From contig JAISMU010000104.1 of the NCBI GenBank assembly GCA_031276635.1, forward strand, positions 1-46,639: a DNA stretch of 46,639 nt, given 5' to 3'. The notes beneath the pieces are model-generated. The model was not told the origin of the DNA. It saw nothing but the letters and a program-made list of their open reading frames with translations, and searched no databases. This DNA comes from Deltaproteobacteria bacterium. GTDB taxonomy: Bacteria; Desulfobacterota; Desulfarculia; Adiutricales; Adiutricaceae. Both the position numbers and the translations under genes were made by a program. This document shows, piece by piece, positions 1 through 9,523 of this stretch (position 1 is the stretch's first letter; every line of letters starts with the position of its first letter).

Positions 1-427
1 ATTCAAAGGAGAGCTCTAGAACTCGTTAAACAAATCTAAATGTTGTCTCTAAAAATCATGCTTTTGTAGCTAACCTATTGGAATCATTGCTTTTTTTTCT
101 TACAGCTCCGGAAGTTAAGACTAAACTACCGAAAGTCCAGATTATCGGGAGTAAGGTTTTTTTTCAGAGGTTACGCTGGCTAACATATTGAAACTACTGA
201 ATTTATTTGGGACATAATTTGACAAAACAGGGCTTTTGCGAAGGCGTCTTTGGTCTGAGGGGAAAGCGGCCCGGGTTATCCGGCTTAAGGGGAAAAATTT
301 GGATCAGGCCAAGCTCCCGGCCCAGTTCCAACCAACCTGGGCCAGAGTTGGGTTGCCCTATCAGGGAGCGCGCCGGGGGTCTGACCTTCGAGGATCGCCC
401 CAGAGCCAGCTGACCTCAAAGCTCGGG
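1..427. other. Intergenic, no gene seen
   Basis: This is the stretch downstream of argB, whose stop codon is at 428-430 on the minus strand. The first 200 bases are AT-rich and the rest is GC-rich. Only short overlapping frames without a convincing start, ribosome binding site or recognisable motif are open. No clear terminator hairpin with a T-run follows argB on the minus strand. Confidence 0.5.
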
Positions 428-1357
428 TTAGCCCAGAACCACCTCGGTCCCGTAACCATGGTCCGTTAAAAGCTCCAGCAGAACGGCGTGGGGCACTCGA
501 CCGTCAATGATGGCCGCCCCCTGACAGCCGCCCTTGACCGCTTTGAGGCAGGAAGCCAGTTTCGGGAGCATGCCCCCCGAGATGGCCCCCTCTTTTTTCA
601 AGGCCTCAATCTCTGAGGCGGTCAGGCGCGAGATCAGGCGACCGTCTGGGCCCAGGACCCCCGGCACGTCGGTCATGAGAATGAGACGGGCGGCTTTCAG
701 GGACTCGGCCACGGCGGCCGCGGCCGAGTCGGCGTTAATGTTGTAGCTCTGGCCGCTCTCATCTACGCCCACCGGGGAGATGACCGGAATGATCCCGCCC
801 TGGAACAGGTGCTCCAGGAGCTCGCGGTTAATCTGGGTGGGCTCCCCGACGAGGCCGATGTCCAACTCCTCCCCTGAGGCCTGGGGCAAGGTCTTGCGCT
901 GGGCTTGGATCAGGCGGCCATCCTGGCCCGTCAGGGCCAAAGCCTTGGCCCCGGCCTGACAGAGCTGGCTGGCGATGTCTTTGCCCAGATGGCCGCCCAG
1001 GACCATGCGGACCACGTCCAGGGTGGGCTCGTCAGTGTAGCGGTAACCCTCCACAAATTGGCGGCCCAGGCCCAGCTTTTTCAAGAGATCGTCAATTTGA
1101 GGCCCCCCGCCGTGGACCACCACTGGATTGACGCCCACAAAGCGCAATAAAGCCACGTCCAGGGCCAGGTTTCGCTGGAGCTCGGGATCAGTCATGGCGT
1201 GCCCGCCCTGCTTGATGACCACCCGGGCTCCCTGATAGGCCCGGATATAGGGCAAGGCCTCAATGAGGATGGAGGCCCAGAGCTGGTCCGGGACCCGGGC
1301 CAGGGCGTCAGAGGGCGGGTCGCCGCCGGGCCGTTGGGGGCTCTGGTCAGAAGCCAT
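428..1357 (-). CDS. argB: Acetylglutamate kinase
   Basis: N-acetyl-L-glutamate kinase phosphorylates N-acetylglutamate with ATP, the second step of cytosolic arginine synthesis. The 309-residue product shows the amino-acid-kinase landmarks in order: KQGGHAM (about residue 49), VVHGGGPQID, GLVGEP, INADSAAAAVAE, TDVPGVL and SGGMLPKL, followed by a C-terminal HGYGTEVVLG. It has a Pro/Ser-rich N-terminal lead of about 20 residues. The ATG at 1357 was chosen because GGAAAGGA lies about 6 nt upstream; a TTG two codons earlier is also in frame but would crowd that site. It begins 24 nt after hslU stops and is the last gene of the csrA-fliW-xerC-hslVU operon. A small oddity is Gln in the first glycine loop, where Tyr is usual. 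Confidence 0.95.
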   Translation of the reverse strand: MASDQSPQRPGGDPPSDALARVPDQLWASILIEALPYIRAYQGARVVIKQGGHAMTDPELQRNLALDVALLRFVGVNPVVVHGGGPQIDDLLKKLGLGRQFVEGYRYTDEPTLDVVRMVLGGHLGKDIASQLCQAGAKALALTGQDGRLIQAQRKTLPQASGEELDIGLVGEPTQINRELLEHLFQGGIIPVISPVGVDESGQSYNINADSAAAAVAESLKAARLILMTDVPGVLGPDGRLISRLTASEIEALKKEGAISGGMLPKLASCLKAVKGGCQGAAIIDGRVPHAVLLELLTDHGYGTEVVLG

Positions 1358-1381
1358 GGTCAATCCTTTCCGGCAAAAGCC

Positions 1382-2773
1382 CTAGAGAATGTAGCGGGTC
1401 AGATCCGTGTTCTCCACCATGTCCGCCAGGCGCTCGCGGACGTACTCGGCGGTGACCTTGAACTGGGCCGGGGCGATGTCGGGGGCGTCAAAGGAGATGT
1501 TGTCCAGCAAGGTCTCCATGATGGTGGCCAGCCGCCGGGCCCCGATGTTCTCCTGCTTCTCGTTGACCCGATAGGCCATGGCCGCCAGCTCCTCAACCGC
1601 CTCTGGGGTCAGCTCCAGCTGGATGTTCTCGGTGGCCAGAAGCTTTTGGTATTGGATGGTCAAGGCGTTGCGCGGCTCCGTGAGGATGCGGACAAAGTCC
1701 TCCTTGGAAAGGGAGGTCAGCTCCACCCGGATGGGAAAGCGACCTTGCAACTCCGGGATCAGATCGCTGGGTTTGGCGATGTGAAAGGCCCCGGCGGCGA
1801 TGAAGAGGATGTGGTCAGTCTTGACCGGCCCGTGCTTGGTGGGAACCGTGGAGCCCTCGACTAAAGGCAGCAGGTCTCTTTGCACGCCCTCTCGGCTGAT
1901 GTCCGGGCCGCTTTTGTTGGAGGGGCCGGCGACTTTGTCGATCTCGTCAATGAACACCAGCCCGTACTGCTCGACCCGCAGGCGGGCCTCGGCGACGACC
2001 TTGTCCATGTCTACCAGGCGGTTGGCCTCCTCTTGGGTCAGAATAGTCAGGGCCTCCTTGACTTTGACCCGGCGGCGGTGGCTTTTGCGGGGAAACATCT
2101 GGCTCATGGCCTCGCTGAGGTTCTTTTCCATCTCGTCGAGACCCATGTTGGTGAAGATGCGGGTGATGGGCGGGGAAACGGGTTGCTCGACCTGCATGTC
2201 CACGGTCCGGTTGTCCAGTTTCCCCTCCCGGAGCATCTTGCGCAATTTCTGGCGGGTCTGGGCCATGGTCCTTTTGGGGCTGTCCTCATCGCTGTCGTCA
2301 AACAGCTCGCCAGATTTGACGGACGGCAGCAACAGGTCCATCACCCGATCCTCGGCCATCTCGGCGGCCTTGATAGTCAGGCGCTCCTTTTCCTCGCTCT
2401 GGACCATGGTCACCGCCTGGTCCATCAGCTCCCGGATCATGGACTCCACGTCCCGGCCCACGTAACCGACCTCGGTATACTTGGAGGCCTCCACCTTGAT
2501 GAAGGGCGAACGCGTCAGTTTGGCCAGCCGCCTGGCGATTTCCGTCTTGCCCACCCCGGTCGGGCCTATCATAATGATGTTCTTGGGAGCGATCTCGTCA
2601 CGGAATTCCTCGGGAACCATCAGGCGCCGCCAGCGGTTGCGCAAGGCGATAGCCACAGCTCTTTTGGCCTTGCCCTGGCCGATGATGTAACGGTCCAGCT
2701 CGGCGACGATCTCGCGGGGGGTCAGGTTGAGGGTCTCGACGGACTTGTTCTTGTCTTGGGTGGCTTTGCTCAT
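1382..2773 (-). CDS. hslU: ATP-dependent protease ATPase subunit HslU (ClpY)
   Basis: This AAA+ unfoldase of the HslUV (ClpYQ) protease unfolds substrates and feeds them into HslV in the cytosol. It is 463 residues, the normal length. The sequence shows the N-terminal [17 protein letters not shown], Walker A GPTGVGKT (residues 70-77), the GYVG pore loop (103-106), an inserted I domain (roughly 110-240), Walker B LVFIDEID, and the C-terminal tail ending in TRYIL, which docks into HslV. It lies 72 nt downstream of hslV and 24 nt upstream of argB, all on the minus strand, so cotranscription is likely. Confidence 0.97.
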   Translation of the reverse strand: MSKATQDKNKSVETLNLTPREIVAELDRYIIGQGKAKRAVAIALRNRWRRLMVPEEFRDEIAPKNIIMIGPTGVGKTEIARRLAKLTRSPFIKVEASKYTEVGYVGRDVESMIRELMDQAVTMVQSEEKERLTIKAAEMAEDRVMDLLLPSVKSGELFDDSDEDSPKRTMAQTRQKLRKMLREGKLDNRTVDMQVEQPVSPPITRIFTNMGLDEMEKNLSEAMSQMFPRKSHRRRVKVKEALTILTQEEANRLVDMDKVVAEARLRVEQYGLVFIDEIDKVAGPSNKSGPDISREGVQRDLLPLVEGSTVPTKHGPVKTDHILFIAAGAFHIAKPSDLIPELQGRFPIRVELTSLSKEDFVRILTEPRNALTIQYQKLLATENIQLELTPEAVEELAAMAYRVNEKQENIGARRLATIMETLLDNISFDAPDIAPAQFKVTAEYVRERLADMVENTDLTRYIL

Positions 2774-2845
2774 TATGTTTATCTTCCGGGTTTAAAAGGG
2801 TTAGGGCCGTTGGGTCTGGTCAAGAAACCTGGCGGGCGGTGGCTT

Positions 2846-3400
2846 TCAGGGCAGAACTTCCACCAGGATGTGGTCATTGGTGTAGACGCAGATGTTACCG
2901 GCGATCTTCAGGGCCTCCTCGGCGATGTGGGCGGCCGTCAGGTGCGGGGCCTCCTGGATCATGGCTCGGGCCGCGGCCAGGGCGTAAGGGCCGCCCGAGC
3001 CGATGGCCATGACCTCGCCATCGGGCTCCAGAACGTCCCCGGAGCCGGTGATCATGAGGCTGACCTCCTGGTCAGCGGTCAGAAGAACGGCCTCCAGGCG
3101 CCGCAAGCTGCGGTCCATGCGCCAGTTCTTGGCCAGCTCCACGGCGGCTCTGGTTAATTGCCCACTGTATTTGGATAGCTGATCCTCAAACCTCTCCAGA
3201 ATGGTCAGGGCGTCCGCCGTGGCCCCGGCGAAGCCGCAGATGATTTTGTCCTGGTAAAGGCGCCGAACTTTGCGGGCCGAGCCCTTGAGGATGGTTGAGC
3301 CCAGGGTGACTTGGCCATCGCCGGCCACCGCCACCTGATTGTTATGTCGCGCCATGACTATGGTGGTGCCACGGGTTTTCTCCAATGGTCTCTCCTTCAT
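2846..3400 (-). CDS. hslV: ATP-dependent protease peptidase subunit HslV (ClpQ)
   Basis: This is the threonine peptidase of the HslUV protease. The mature protein starts at the catalytic Thr of [10 protein letters not shown], here residue 12, after an 11-residue propeptide ending Arg-Gly. Family landmarks follow: [39 protein letters not shown] and [14 protein letters not shown]. The ATG at 3400 overlaps the xerC stop codon as ATGA, which suggests translational coupling. A TTG at 3385 has AAGGAG 6 nt upstream and would give a six-residue propeptide, so the true start is uncertain. A frame without stops continues upstream to 3718, but it only shadows xerC. Confidence 0.95.
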   Translation of the reverse strand: MKERPLEKTRGTTIVMARHNNQVAVAGDGQVTLGSTILKGSARKVRRLYQDKIICGFAGATADALTILERFEDQLSKYSGQLTRAAVELAKNWRMDRSLRRLEAVLLTADQEVSLMITGSGDVLEPDGEVMAIGSGGPYALAAARAMIQEAPHLTAAHIAEEALKIAGNICVYTNDHILVEVLP

Positions 3401-4392
3401 TTGGCCCGAGGGTGGGCTTGGTAGGCCTTTCTGAGGGCCGTCAGATCCAGATGGGCGTAGCGTTGGGTGGCCTCCAGGCTCTGGTGGCCCAACATCTCTT
3501 GAATCGCCCTCAAGTCCGCCCCCTCGGATAGAAGATGGGTGGCGAAAGTGTGGCGGAGGCTGTGGGGGTGATAGCGGTTGTCCAGACCAGCTTTTTGGAG
3601 GCGCTTGTCTAAAAGGCGTCGCACCTCCCGATCCCCCAGCCGTTCCCCTCGGCTGCCCAGAAAAAGGGCTGGTTGGGGCTGGCCCGGCTTCAGTGAGCTG
3701 GCCCGGAGGGTCAGCCACTTTTTCAGGGCCGCGATGGCTGGCGCCCCCACCGGCACCAGACGGTCCTTGGCTCCCTTGGCTTGGCGGGCCAGAACCGAGC
3801 GCTGGGTGAGGCTCAGGTCCGAAACATCCAGGTTAACCAGTTCCCCGACCCGCAGGCCGGAGGAGTAGAGGAGCTCCAGAATGGCCTGGTCCCGGATCTG
3901 GCGCGGGTCCTCGTCCGGCGCGGGGGCCGGGTTGTCGCCTGGGCTGGCGAGGCTGTCAGCCGCCGGGTTTGGGCCGTCCAGCAGCTCCCCAATCTCCCGG
4001 GTGGTCAGGAAACTGGGCTTCTTCTGGGCCTTTTTGGGGCTTTTTACGCCCGCGACCGGGTTGCCCTCGATCTGGCCCTCACCCTGAAGCCAGGCGTAAA
4101 AGGAACTGACCGCCGATAAGGCCCGGGCGATGGAGACATTGTCGCGGTGGGCCCGCAGGCCAAAGACAAAGGCCCGAACCTCGGCGGTTTGGGCCAGGAG
4201 AAAGGATTTGGCTCCCAGGCTGACCCCGAACTGGGCCACATCCCCGCCATAGGCCCGGATGGTGTGCCGGGAGCGCTGGCGACTGACCAGGCTCTCCAGA
4301 AACTTAGTCAGCAGGGCCTGATTCTCCCCAGAGAGGCCAGCCAGGTCCTTTTCAGCCCAGGATGGGGTGGCGATGGGTGTAGAGCCGGTCAT
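3397..4392 (-). CDS. xerC: Tyrosine recombinase XerC/XerD type
   Basis: This tyrosine site-specific recombinase is probably the chromosome dimer resolvase acting at dif. From the ATG at 4392 it has 331 residues. It has an N-terminal SAM-like core-binding domain (about 25-112) and a C-terminal catalytic domain with Arg181 (SSGLRVGEL), Lys206 (QAKGAKDR), His277-x-x-Arg280 ([10 protein letters not shown]), His303 (MLGHQS) and nucleophile Tyr312 (QRYAHL). A Pro/Asp-rich insert lies near 140-165. The start lies 41 nt inside fliW and the stop overlaps hslV. The order xerC-hslV-hslU is also known from Bacillus (codV-clpQ-clpY). XerC and XerD cannot be told apart with certainty here. Confidence 0.9.
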   Translation of the reverse strand: MTGSTPIATPSWAEKDLAGLSGENQALLTKFLESLVSRQRSRHTIRAYGGDVAQFGVSLGAKSFLLAQTAEVRAFVFGLRAHRDNVSIARALSAVSSFYAWLQGEGQIEGNPVAGVKSPKKAQKKPSFLTTREIGELLDGPNPAADSLASPGDNPAPAPDEDPRQIRDQAILELLYSSGLRVGELVNLDVSDLSLTQRSVLARQAKGAKDRLVPVGAPAIAALKKWLTLRASSLKPGQPQPALFLGSRGERLGDREVRRLLDKRLQKAGLDNRYHPHSLRHTFATHLLSEGADLRAIQEMLGHQSLEATQRYAHLDLTALRKAYQAHPRAK

Positions 4393-4777
4393 CAAGAACC
4401 AGTTGTCTGGCCAGGTGGCTGCGTGGGCAGACCGCCAGGGGGCCCAGAAGGTTGGCCGTCATATCCTGGGGGCGGCCCTGGGGAATAGTCACAATGGCGA
4501 AGAGAGAGATCTCGCTTTCCTGGGCGTCAAGCTCGACCAACAAACCCTCCGGCAGGGGGGGGTGGTAGTCAGGCTTGAAAATCAAGGGATCCAGCAAGAC
4601 CAGGGCCATGCTCGGATCATCCACGGATTGCAGCCAGTAAAATGGGACGTCATTAGGCCTTTGGATCAGGACATAGCCGAGCAACTCAGGAAAACCGATC
4701 ACGCCACCCAGCACGCGCAAGACCGACTCCTCGGAAAACTCCATTTCCCCAAATCTGTCAGTGGTGATTTTTATCAT
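4352..4777 (-). CDS. fliW: Flagellar assembly factor FliW
   Basis: FliW binds flagellin and the regulator CsrA. Release of FliW by flagellin export lets it antagonise CsrA, which links filament assembly to translation. The 141-residue product has the typical start ITTDRFGEMEFSEESVLRV, then GVIGFPEL, the FYWLQSVDDPSMAL segment and the FAIVTIP strand. It starts 6 nt after csrA stops, the usual csrA-fliW pairing. Its 3' end overlaps the xerC start. No flagellin gene lies in this window. Confidence 0.93.
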   Translation of the reverse strand: MIKITTDRFGEMEFSEESVLRVLGGVIGFPELLGYVLIQRPNDVPFYWLQSVDDPSMALVLLDPLIFKPDYHPPLPEGLLVELDAQESEISLFAIVTIPQGRPQDMTANLLGPLAVCPRSHLARQLVLDDRLYTHRHPILG

Positions 4778-4783
4778 GAGGCC

Positions 4784-5038
4784 CTAATCCTGGGGCTTGG
4801 CCGGGCCGGGGTTGGCTCCCCACAGACGGGCCGCCTTTTCCAGATCCGAGGTGGCCGTGGCCTTGGATTGGATGTTCTGCTCCTGGATTCTCAGAAAAAC
4901 CTCCTCGCGGTGAACCGCCCACTCCATGGGCGCGGTAATGCCCAAGCGCACCTGGTGGCCTTTGACATCGACCACCCTCACTTTAATGTTATCGCCGATG
5001 GCGACAGTCTCGCCTATTTTACGAGTTAAGATCAGCAC
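4784..5038 (-). CDS. csrA: Carbon storage regulator CsrA (translational regulator)
   Basis: CsrA is an RNA-binding dimer that represses or activates translation by binding GGA motifs near ribosome binding sites. The 84-residue product matches the family through [28 protein letters not shown] and VHREEV (the RNA-contact Arg of the REEV segment). A C-terminal tail of about 25 residues is longer than in E. coli CsrA. The predicted start is GTG at 5038, with only a weak purine-rich site upstream. It is the first gene of a six-gene minus-strand operon running to argB. Confidence 0.95.
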   Translation of the reverse strand: MLILTRKIGETVAIGDNIKVRVVDVKGHQVRLGITAPMEWAVHREEVFLRIQEQNIQSKATATSDLEKAARLWGANPGPAKPQD

Positions 5039-5499
5039 CTGGGAGTTCAGCCTCTTCCGCCGCGCGGGCCCCGAAAAAAAGGGCTGGGAGCGAGTTTTAA
5101 GAATATTACACGTTCTTGACTCTCAAAACAAGCCGACCCTGGCCCAAATTAGGCTAAATGGGCCAAGATTGGCTGGCCGGGCCAGGGGTCGGGTGGCCTT
5201 GGCCGGCTCTCGGGCTTGGTCGCCAGGGCTCGGCCATAATTGGGCGAAAAGATGAGAAAAATGTTCCAATGACCTACTAAAAGAGATAACCTATAAAAGA
5301 TAACCTGTATTTTTTTTAGCCTTGGTTGGGCGAGAGGTCGAGGTTGGCGTCGGTGAGCGGGGCGGCTCTTAGGGGCCGTTATGGCCGGGAAACTCCCAAA
5401 AATCGCCACGCCGGGGAAGATATTGGAAAAGTTAACCCGACTTGGAGCCAGCGGCGGAACAGACGGCTCAGAGACCAAGGGCTCTGGGAGGGCCAACCC

Positions 5500-5875
5500 T
5501 CTATTAGTAGGAGCCAGGCTCGCTCTGGCTGAGGCTTTCGGTCTCTGGCGTCGCCTGGCCGAAGAGAGTCTTGACGGGGGAGCCGTGGTTAGAGATGACT
5601 ATGGCGAGATCAAAAAATTTATTAGCCTCCAGCCGAAAATAGCCAGGGGAGTCCTTTTGGGTCAGGTCCCCGATGGCCTCTTGGGCGACTTTGGTTAAAA
5701 ACCAGTCAATTCCCTTGTCGGCTAAGTCCCTAAGATCTGGCTAAAGATCTATCGCCACGCCCAACTTGAGTAATTCTTTTTTTTAGCTCAGCCTGGGGCA
5801 ATTTTTCTAAAACCAGCGAGGCCAGAATTTTGTCCATGTCCTTCGCGGGTAAATTGTCCCGGGCGGTTTGACCTA
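5500..5875 (-). pseudogene. Decayed coding remnant, family unknown
   Basis: The minus strand shows two protein-like segments in different frames. The first, including MDKILASLVLEKLPQAELKK, closes at a stop near 5741. The second, including DKGIDWFLTKVAQEAIGDL and EANKFFDLAIVI, continues to paired stops near 5500. The residue composition is charged and helical, unlike the Arg/Pro/Gly-rich shadow frames elsewhere. A frameshift or stop between the segments would explain the break. I do not recognise the family. The plus strand of the same stretch also has a 105-codon frame (5381-5698), so the assignment is tentative. Confidence 0.3.
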
Positions 5876-5934
5876 ATGTTTGAATTTTTTAGCGCTAGTT
5901 GCCTTTTTTTATCTGATTTAGATGATAGTTATTT

Positions 5935-6390
5935 TTATTTTATAACAGCGATTTTTTTAGAAGCCAGCTTGGACCGGCTCTCAAACACCTTCTCTATTGG
6001 CCGTGGCTCATAGGCTAAGGCCGCTGGATTCGGGTTTTCTTTCGCGGCCCTGGTTTTCTTGGGTTTTGACCGGTATTTGAGCCCAAGAAGCAAAAAATCT
6101 AGCCAAGTGGCTCAACGCTGAGCTCCAACCGCCCAATGGCCCCAGACACCTCGCTGGAGACCTTGAGGCCCAGACCCCAATGGCCCGTCTGGGTTAAAAA
6201 GGTGGAAAGTCTTTTCCTTGTCCGGTCTTTGAAGATATCTGAAGACGGAAATAAAATCTTTGAGCCCGCCGTTGACGGGCGTGGCGTCTCTGCCAAAAAT
6301 GCCTCTTGGCGAAGAGCTGCCCTGGTTATGGCCTTGTTTATCAGATCATCGCCAGTCTTTAGATTTAAAATGGCGCAAAACAGTCACTAT
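5935..6390 (-). pseudogene. Decayed coding remnant, family unknown
   Basis: A minus-strand frame beginning without an ATG near 6390 reads through segments such as TGDDLINKAITRAALRQEAF and TQTGHWGLGLKVSSEVSGAI to a stop near 6099. A second frame then continues with TWLDFLLLGLKYRSKPKK and a charged tail to a TAA at 5935-5937. The two halves join naturally if a single frameshift near 6105 is assumed. There is no ribosome binding site or start codon at the 5' end. No family was recognised. Confidence 0.35.
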
Positions 6391-6408
6391 AATTAAGAGA
6401 AGGACATC

Positions 6409-6650
6409 TCAAAATTGGGCTGGCGGAAAGGCGGAATGACGGAAATAGTAGCGATCATTCCGCGGGGTTTTTGGGGGACTCAAAGGATTCTTGGGCTCAT
6501 TTCTGATGGTGTCCATCGTTAAGAAGCCGCGGTGAAAGAGGATTAGGCCGGCCCAAGCTAGGTCAAACCAGATTTTCGGAAATCCCTGGTCATGGAGGAT
6601 CTCAGTTTGTTCTCCAGAAAATTTCAGGGGGAAGATTCTTAATCAAGACG
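6409..6650 (-). pseudogene. Decayed coding remnant, family unknown
   Basis: About 77 codons on the minus strand are open and protein-like, including FPLKFSGEQTEILHDQGF and a Trp/Phe-rich stretch WFDLAWAGLILFHRGFL, and close with TGA at 6409-6411. No start codon with a ribosome binding site is present. The segment lies between two other remnants on the same strand and may belong to either of them. Confidence 0.3.
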
Positions 6651-6767
6651 GGCAGGTGGGCGGGCCGACCGCTTAGGACTCAAGAGCTGTCAAATGTATG
6701 GTCAGCGAAAAAATTGAAAATGGTAAACGGAGGGCGGTCCCTGATCTTCCCTCGCCAATTGGGCCCC

Positions 6768-7375
6768 TCAGACCAGCTCAAAATTTTTTTCGCCAATCTT
6801 CCAAGGTCGCGGAAGGCTCAATTTTTCCTGTGTTTTTGAGGGTCGGTAGGCTCGCCACCCGTCAGAGAAAAGAGAATAGCGCTTTTCCACCGTAAAGCCG
6901 CGCGGGCCAGGGCAGTCTGGGTCTAATGAGATGTCATTGAGGAGATTGGGCCTTGAGTCCAGGGCGATCCGAGCGTATCTGGCCAGGCCGGAGACAAATG
7001 TCAAGCCTATATGGGGAGCCACCAAATAGTCTTTCAGAGTGGCGAAAAAATCGCGCGGAATATCAGCGATGGCGCCGTGACCTCAGAGTTGTTCGGATTT
7101 CTGGTCACCTGGGCGCCATATTCATTAATGAGCCCCGCCCTAGCTCCCTCAACTTTTTCGTTGAGACAAGCGCGAAGGTTAGCCTGGAGGATTTTGGAGT
7201 TTTCGACCTCTTCGAGAGGCTCAGTTTTAAAAACGGGTTCCTGGGAAAGTCGTCATCGGACCGGTCAATCCTAAATCTTTTAAAACGCTCGCGGTTATCG
7301 GACAAAACTCCTCCAAGGCGAAGAACAAAATAGGGAGAAAAACAGCAATTTTAAGTTTGAGAATTTTGCGAAAAC
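6768..7375 (-). pseudogene. Frameshifted remnant of a gene for a probably exported protein
   Basis: Three overlapping minus-strand frames can be stitched together. The first begins with a basic and hydrophobic lead resembling a signal peptide (KLKIAVFLPILFFAL) but has no ATG. The second reads LEEVENSKILQANLRACLNE and NEYGAQVTRNPNN. The third reads ADIPRDFFATLKDYLVAPHI, GLTFVSGLARYARIALDSRP and on to a stop at 6768-6770. Each switch would need a frameshift (about 7230 and 7060). The content is coherent and unlike shadow frames, so an eroded exported protein is likely. The family is not recognised. Confidence 0.4.
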
Positions 7376-7656
7376 TTGATTTTTAAAAGCATATCTATGA
7401 TAAATGTAGTAATTTAAACATGTTATCGTAAGTAAATTTTAAATTAATAAATTTTATATTGAGTTTTAATTTTTTTGACTATAAAAAGTATAAAAATAAT
7501 GTTTTAATTTTTAAAAAAATATAATTTATTTTTGAATTAAAAATATAAAAGTAAAAAAGGTAAATAAGGACATATCTGTAGGATATTGTCCGAGAAAGTC
7601 AAAATTAAATTCGCGGATCCAGGGTTGATTTTTTCTCTCTTTCTCAGTTTTTTGTG

Positions 7657-7665
7657 TGCTATAAT
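7657..7665 (+). promoter_or_regulatory. Extended -10 promoter element
   Basis: TGCTATAAT is a perfect TATAAT at 7660-7665 with the extended TG one base upstream, 43 nt before the rod-protein start codon. No good -35 lies 16-18 nt upstream, as expected for an extended -10 promoter. Transcription would start near 7672. Confidence 0.5.
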
Positions 7666-7707
7666 CGGAAGCGTCAGCCCTTAAGTTGGGCCGCGAAAGG
7701 AGACACC

Positions 7708-8103
7708 ATGTCCCTAATCGGCGCCCTTTATCCCTCAGTAACCGCCCTTGGCGCTTTTGGCGTTGGCACTCAGGTTATTGCCCATAACCTAGCCAACGTG
7801 GCCACGGACCGCTTCAAGGCCTCCCGGACCCTTTATCAGGATCTGCCGCCCTACAGCGGGGTCGGGGCCGTGACTCAGAAGCTGGATAAACCCCCTGGGG
7901 CTCTAAGGCCGGCTCAGGGCCTGCCGGAAAGTCGGGGGACCGACGGTCGAGGGGTCATCCATGGTTTTTTGGAAACTTCCAACACGGACGTGGCCTTGGA
8001 GATGATCGGCCTCATCCTCACTAGCCGGGCTTACCAGGCTAACACCAAGCCCATTCAGGCTACGGATGAGATGTTGGGAACCATTATTAATATTAAGGTC
8101 TGA
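7708..8103 (+). CDS. Flagellar basal-body rod family protein (FlgC/FlgG-like)
   Basis: This is a small axial protein of the flagellar rod/hook family. The 131 residues include the N-terminal heptad region with AHNLANVATDRFKASR (residues 25-40), equivalent to the family's NNLANVNTxGFK signature. A short variable middle follows, and then the C-terminal rod motif with SNTDVALEM and RAYQANTKPIQATDEML (residues 91-123). The size resembles FlgC, but the C-terminus reads more like FlgF/FlgG. The ATG at 7708 has AAAGGAG 7 nt upstream, which rejects the longer frame from 7654. It stands alone, with no other rod or hook gene in the window, and follows the eroded region. It may be a relic or an orphan of a dispersed flagellar regulon. 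Confidence 0.75.
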   Translation: MSLIGALYPSVTALGAFGVGTQVIAHNLANVATDRFKASRTLYQDLPPYSGVGAVTQKLDKPPGALRPAQGLPESRGTDGRGVIHGFLETSNTDVALEMIGLILTSRAYQANTKPIQATDEMLGTIINIKV

Positions 8104-8620
8104 GTCTCAGGCTTAGGCCCAGAGCCTATTTGGCCAAAATTTTTCCAGCCTCAAGGGGCCAGGCGCCCAGTTTCGCTCGCTTTTAAACCTCAAGCAAATC
8201 TTGGAAAAACTTCCACAATTTATGGATCAAACCTCAACCAGGCTCTTAAATCCAGGCGTTTGACTCTCTGGCGAGGGTCAGGTTGACGTTTTGCCGCCCG
8301 GGCGCGCCTGGGCCGCCGGCCAGCCTTGGGCGGAGCTCGCGGTTGAGTCAGTTTAAAACCGGCCCCATTTCGCGCCTGTTCCGGCTTGTCCGCGCCTGAG
8401 TCTCAAGAGGTCAGAACTGGAGAAGCGTTCTGCCGTTGGTCGTTAGCCAGGTTATTCAACGTCGTCTCTGAACCGCGAGATCCAGAGCCTGACCCTGGTA
8501 ACCATGGGGCTATTTCCAACCCCACCCCTTTAGCGAGGGCGAACGGTTACAGCGGGATGAACAGTTTCTGGGGAGTTAACTTTATCAAGGCTGATTTTGG
8601 TCAAGGCGAAACCGCCTGGC
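8104..8620. other. Intergenic between convergent genes
   Basis: This is the spacer between the rod-protein gene and the convergent nadK. A plus-strand frame of 84 codons (8386-8640) lacks a ribosome binding site and motifs and overlaps the end of nadK, so it was not called. GC-rich palindromic sequence occurs near 8297-8320. Nothing else was identified. Confidence 0.4.
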
Positions 8621-9523
8621 TCAACCCCGGTCGTTGTTGAAAAAGCCCAGTTTGACCCTTAAGGCGTCAAAGTACTGACGATGGGGATTGGCGATCAGGC
8701 GCAGGGTGGCCTGGGAGCGGCTGACCTTGACCAGGTCTCCAGCTCGCAAGGGCAGATAAACCTGGCCATCGCCAGTCAGGTGGGTGTCTGTGGCGTTCTG
8801 GTCAATGGAGACGACCAACTCCAGATCCAGGGGTAGAATCAGGGAGCGGCTGGAGAGGGTGAAAGGGCAGATGGGCGTGACAATGACCACGGGGAGGCTG
8901 GGGTGCACCACCGGGCCGCCAGCCGAGAGATTGTAAGCGGTCGAGCCAGTGGGGGTGGCCAGAATGAGGCCATCAGCCCGGAAATCCCAAAAAGCCGCTC
9001 CGGCCATGCTCAGGCGCAGATTCATTATCCGGGAGAGGGCTCCTTTGTTAATGACCGCGTCATTGATGATCGTGAAAAAGGCCTGGCGAGCGTTATCTCG
9101 GATAACCGAGATGTCCAGGGCCTGCCGAACCTCCATCTCGGCCTGGCCGGCCAGGGCTGTCTCCAGTAGCTCGTTGAGCCAAATGGGCTCCACCACCGCC
9201 AGAAAGCCCAGGTTACCCAGGTTGACCCCAAGGATAGGCGTGCCATCCAGGCCCCAGGCCCGCGAGGAATATAACAGGGTGCCATCCCCACCTAGGGAGA
9301 TGACCATCTGGGGCTGGAAATCTTCGGGCGGTTTGGGCCGAACTCCGTTAAAGTCGGAAATTTCCTGAAAAAAACGGTAGGAGCCTTGGTATTTGGCTTC
9401 AATCTTGTTAGCCAAGTCCGCGGCCATGGAATCATTTTTATGAACAATGACCAAATCAGGCAATTTTAACTCCAGACGGAGACTCGGGGACAGGGAAGCC
9501 TCATCCGTCAGAAAAGAAGACAA
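8621..9523 (-). CDS. nadK: NAD kinase
   Basis: This enzyme phosphorylates NAD+ to NADP+ in the cytosol. The 300-residue product has the GGDGT catalytic loop (residues 78-82, Asp80), GVNLGNLGFL, the INDAVINKG segment, and the strong family signature ADGLILATPTGSTAYNLSAG followed by GGPVVHP. The length is normal. The start is uncertain: the only upstream option keeping the N-terminal Rossmann strand (LPDLVIVHKN) is TTG at 9523, with no strong ribosome binding site; the first internal ATG (residue 33) would remove that strand. It is monocistronic and convergent with the rod-protein gene. Confidence 0.92.
   Translation of the reverse strand: MSSFLTDEASLSPSLRLELKLPDLVIVHKNDSMAADLANKIEAKYQGSYRFFQEISDFNGVRPKPPEDFQPQMVISLGGDGTLLYSSRAWGLDGTPILGVNLGNLGFLAVVEPIWLNELLETALAGQAEMEVRQALDISVIRDNARQAFFTIINDAVINKGALSRIMNLRLSMAGAAFWDFRADGLILATPTGSTAYNLSAGGPVVHPSLPVVIVTPICPFTLSSRSLILPLDLELVVSIDQNATDTHLTGDGQVYLPLRAGDLVKVSRSQATLRLIANPHRQYFDALRVKLGFFNNDRG

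Larger units (their letters stand above)
5039..7707. other. Long spacer: eroded coding remnants followed by an AT island
   Basis: This 2.7-kb stretch has no intact gene that I can support. From about 5500 to 7375 the minus strand carries successive open segments in shifting frames that read like protein sequence; they are listed separately as pseudogene remnants. From about 7375 to 7590 the sequence becomes extremely AT-rich. The upstream 5039-5500 part is GC-rich with no gene seen. Confidence 0.5.

Noticed and set aside
1880-3157. 425-codon plus-strand open frame
   Set aside because: It lies antisense to hslU and hslV, has Gly/Leu/His-rich composition typical of a shadow frame, and shows no motif.
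3401-3718. N-terminal extension of hslV by 106 residues
   Set aside because: It is the shadow of xerC on the same strand in another frame, and the HslV family has only a short propeptide.
5381-5698. Plus-strand 105-codon frame with faint resemblance to a RadC N-terminal region
   Set aside because: The resemblance is a few residues by eye; the minus strand of the same stretch reads better and continues the neighbouring remnants.
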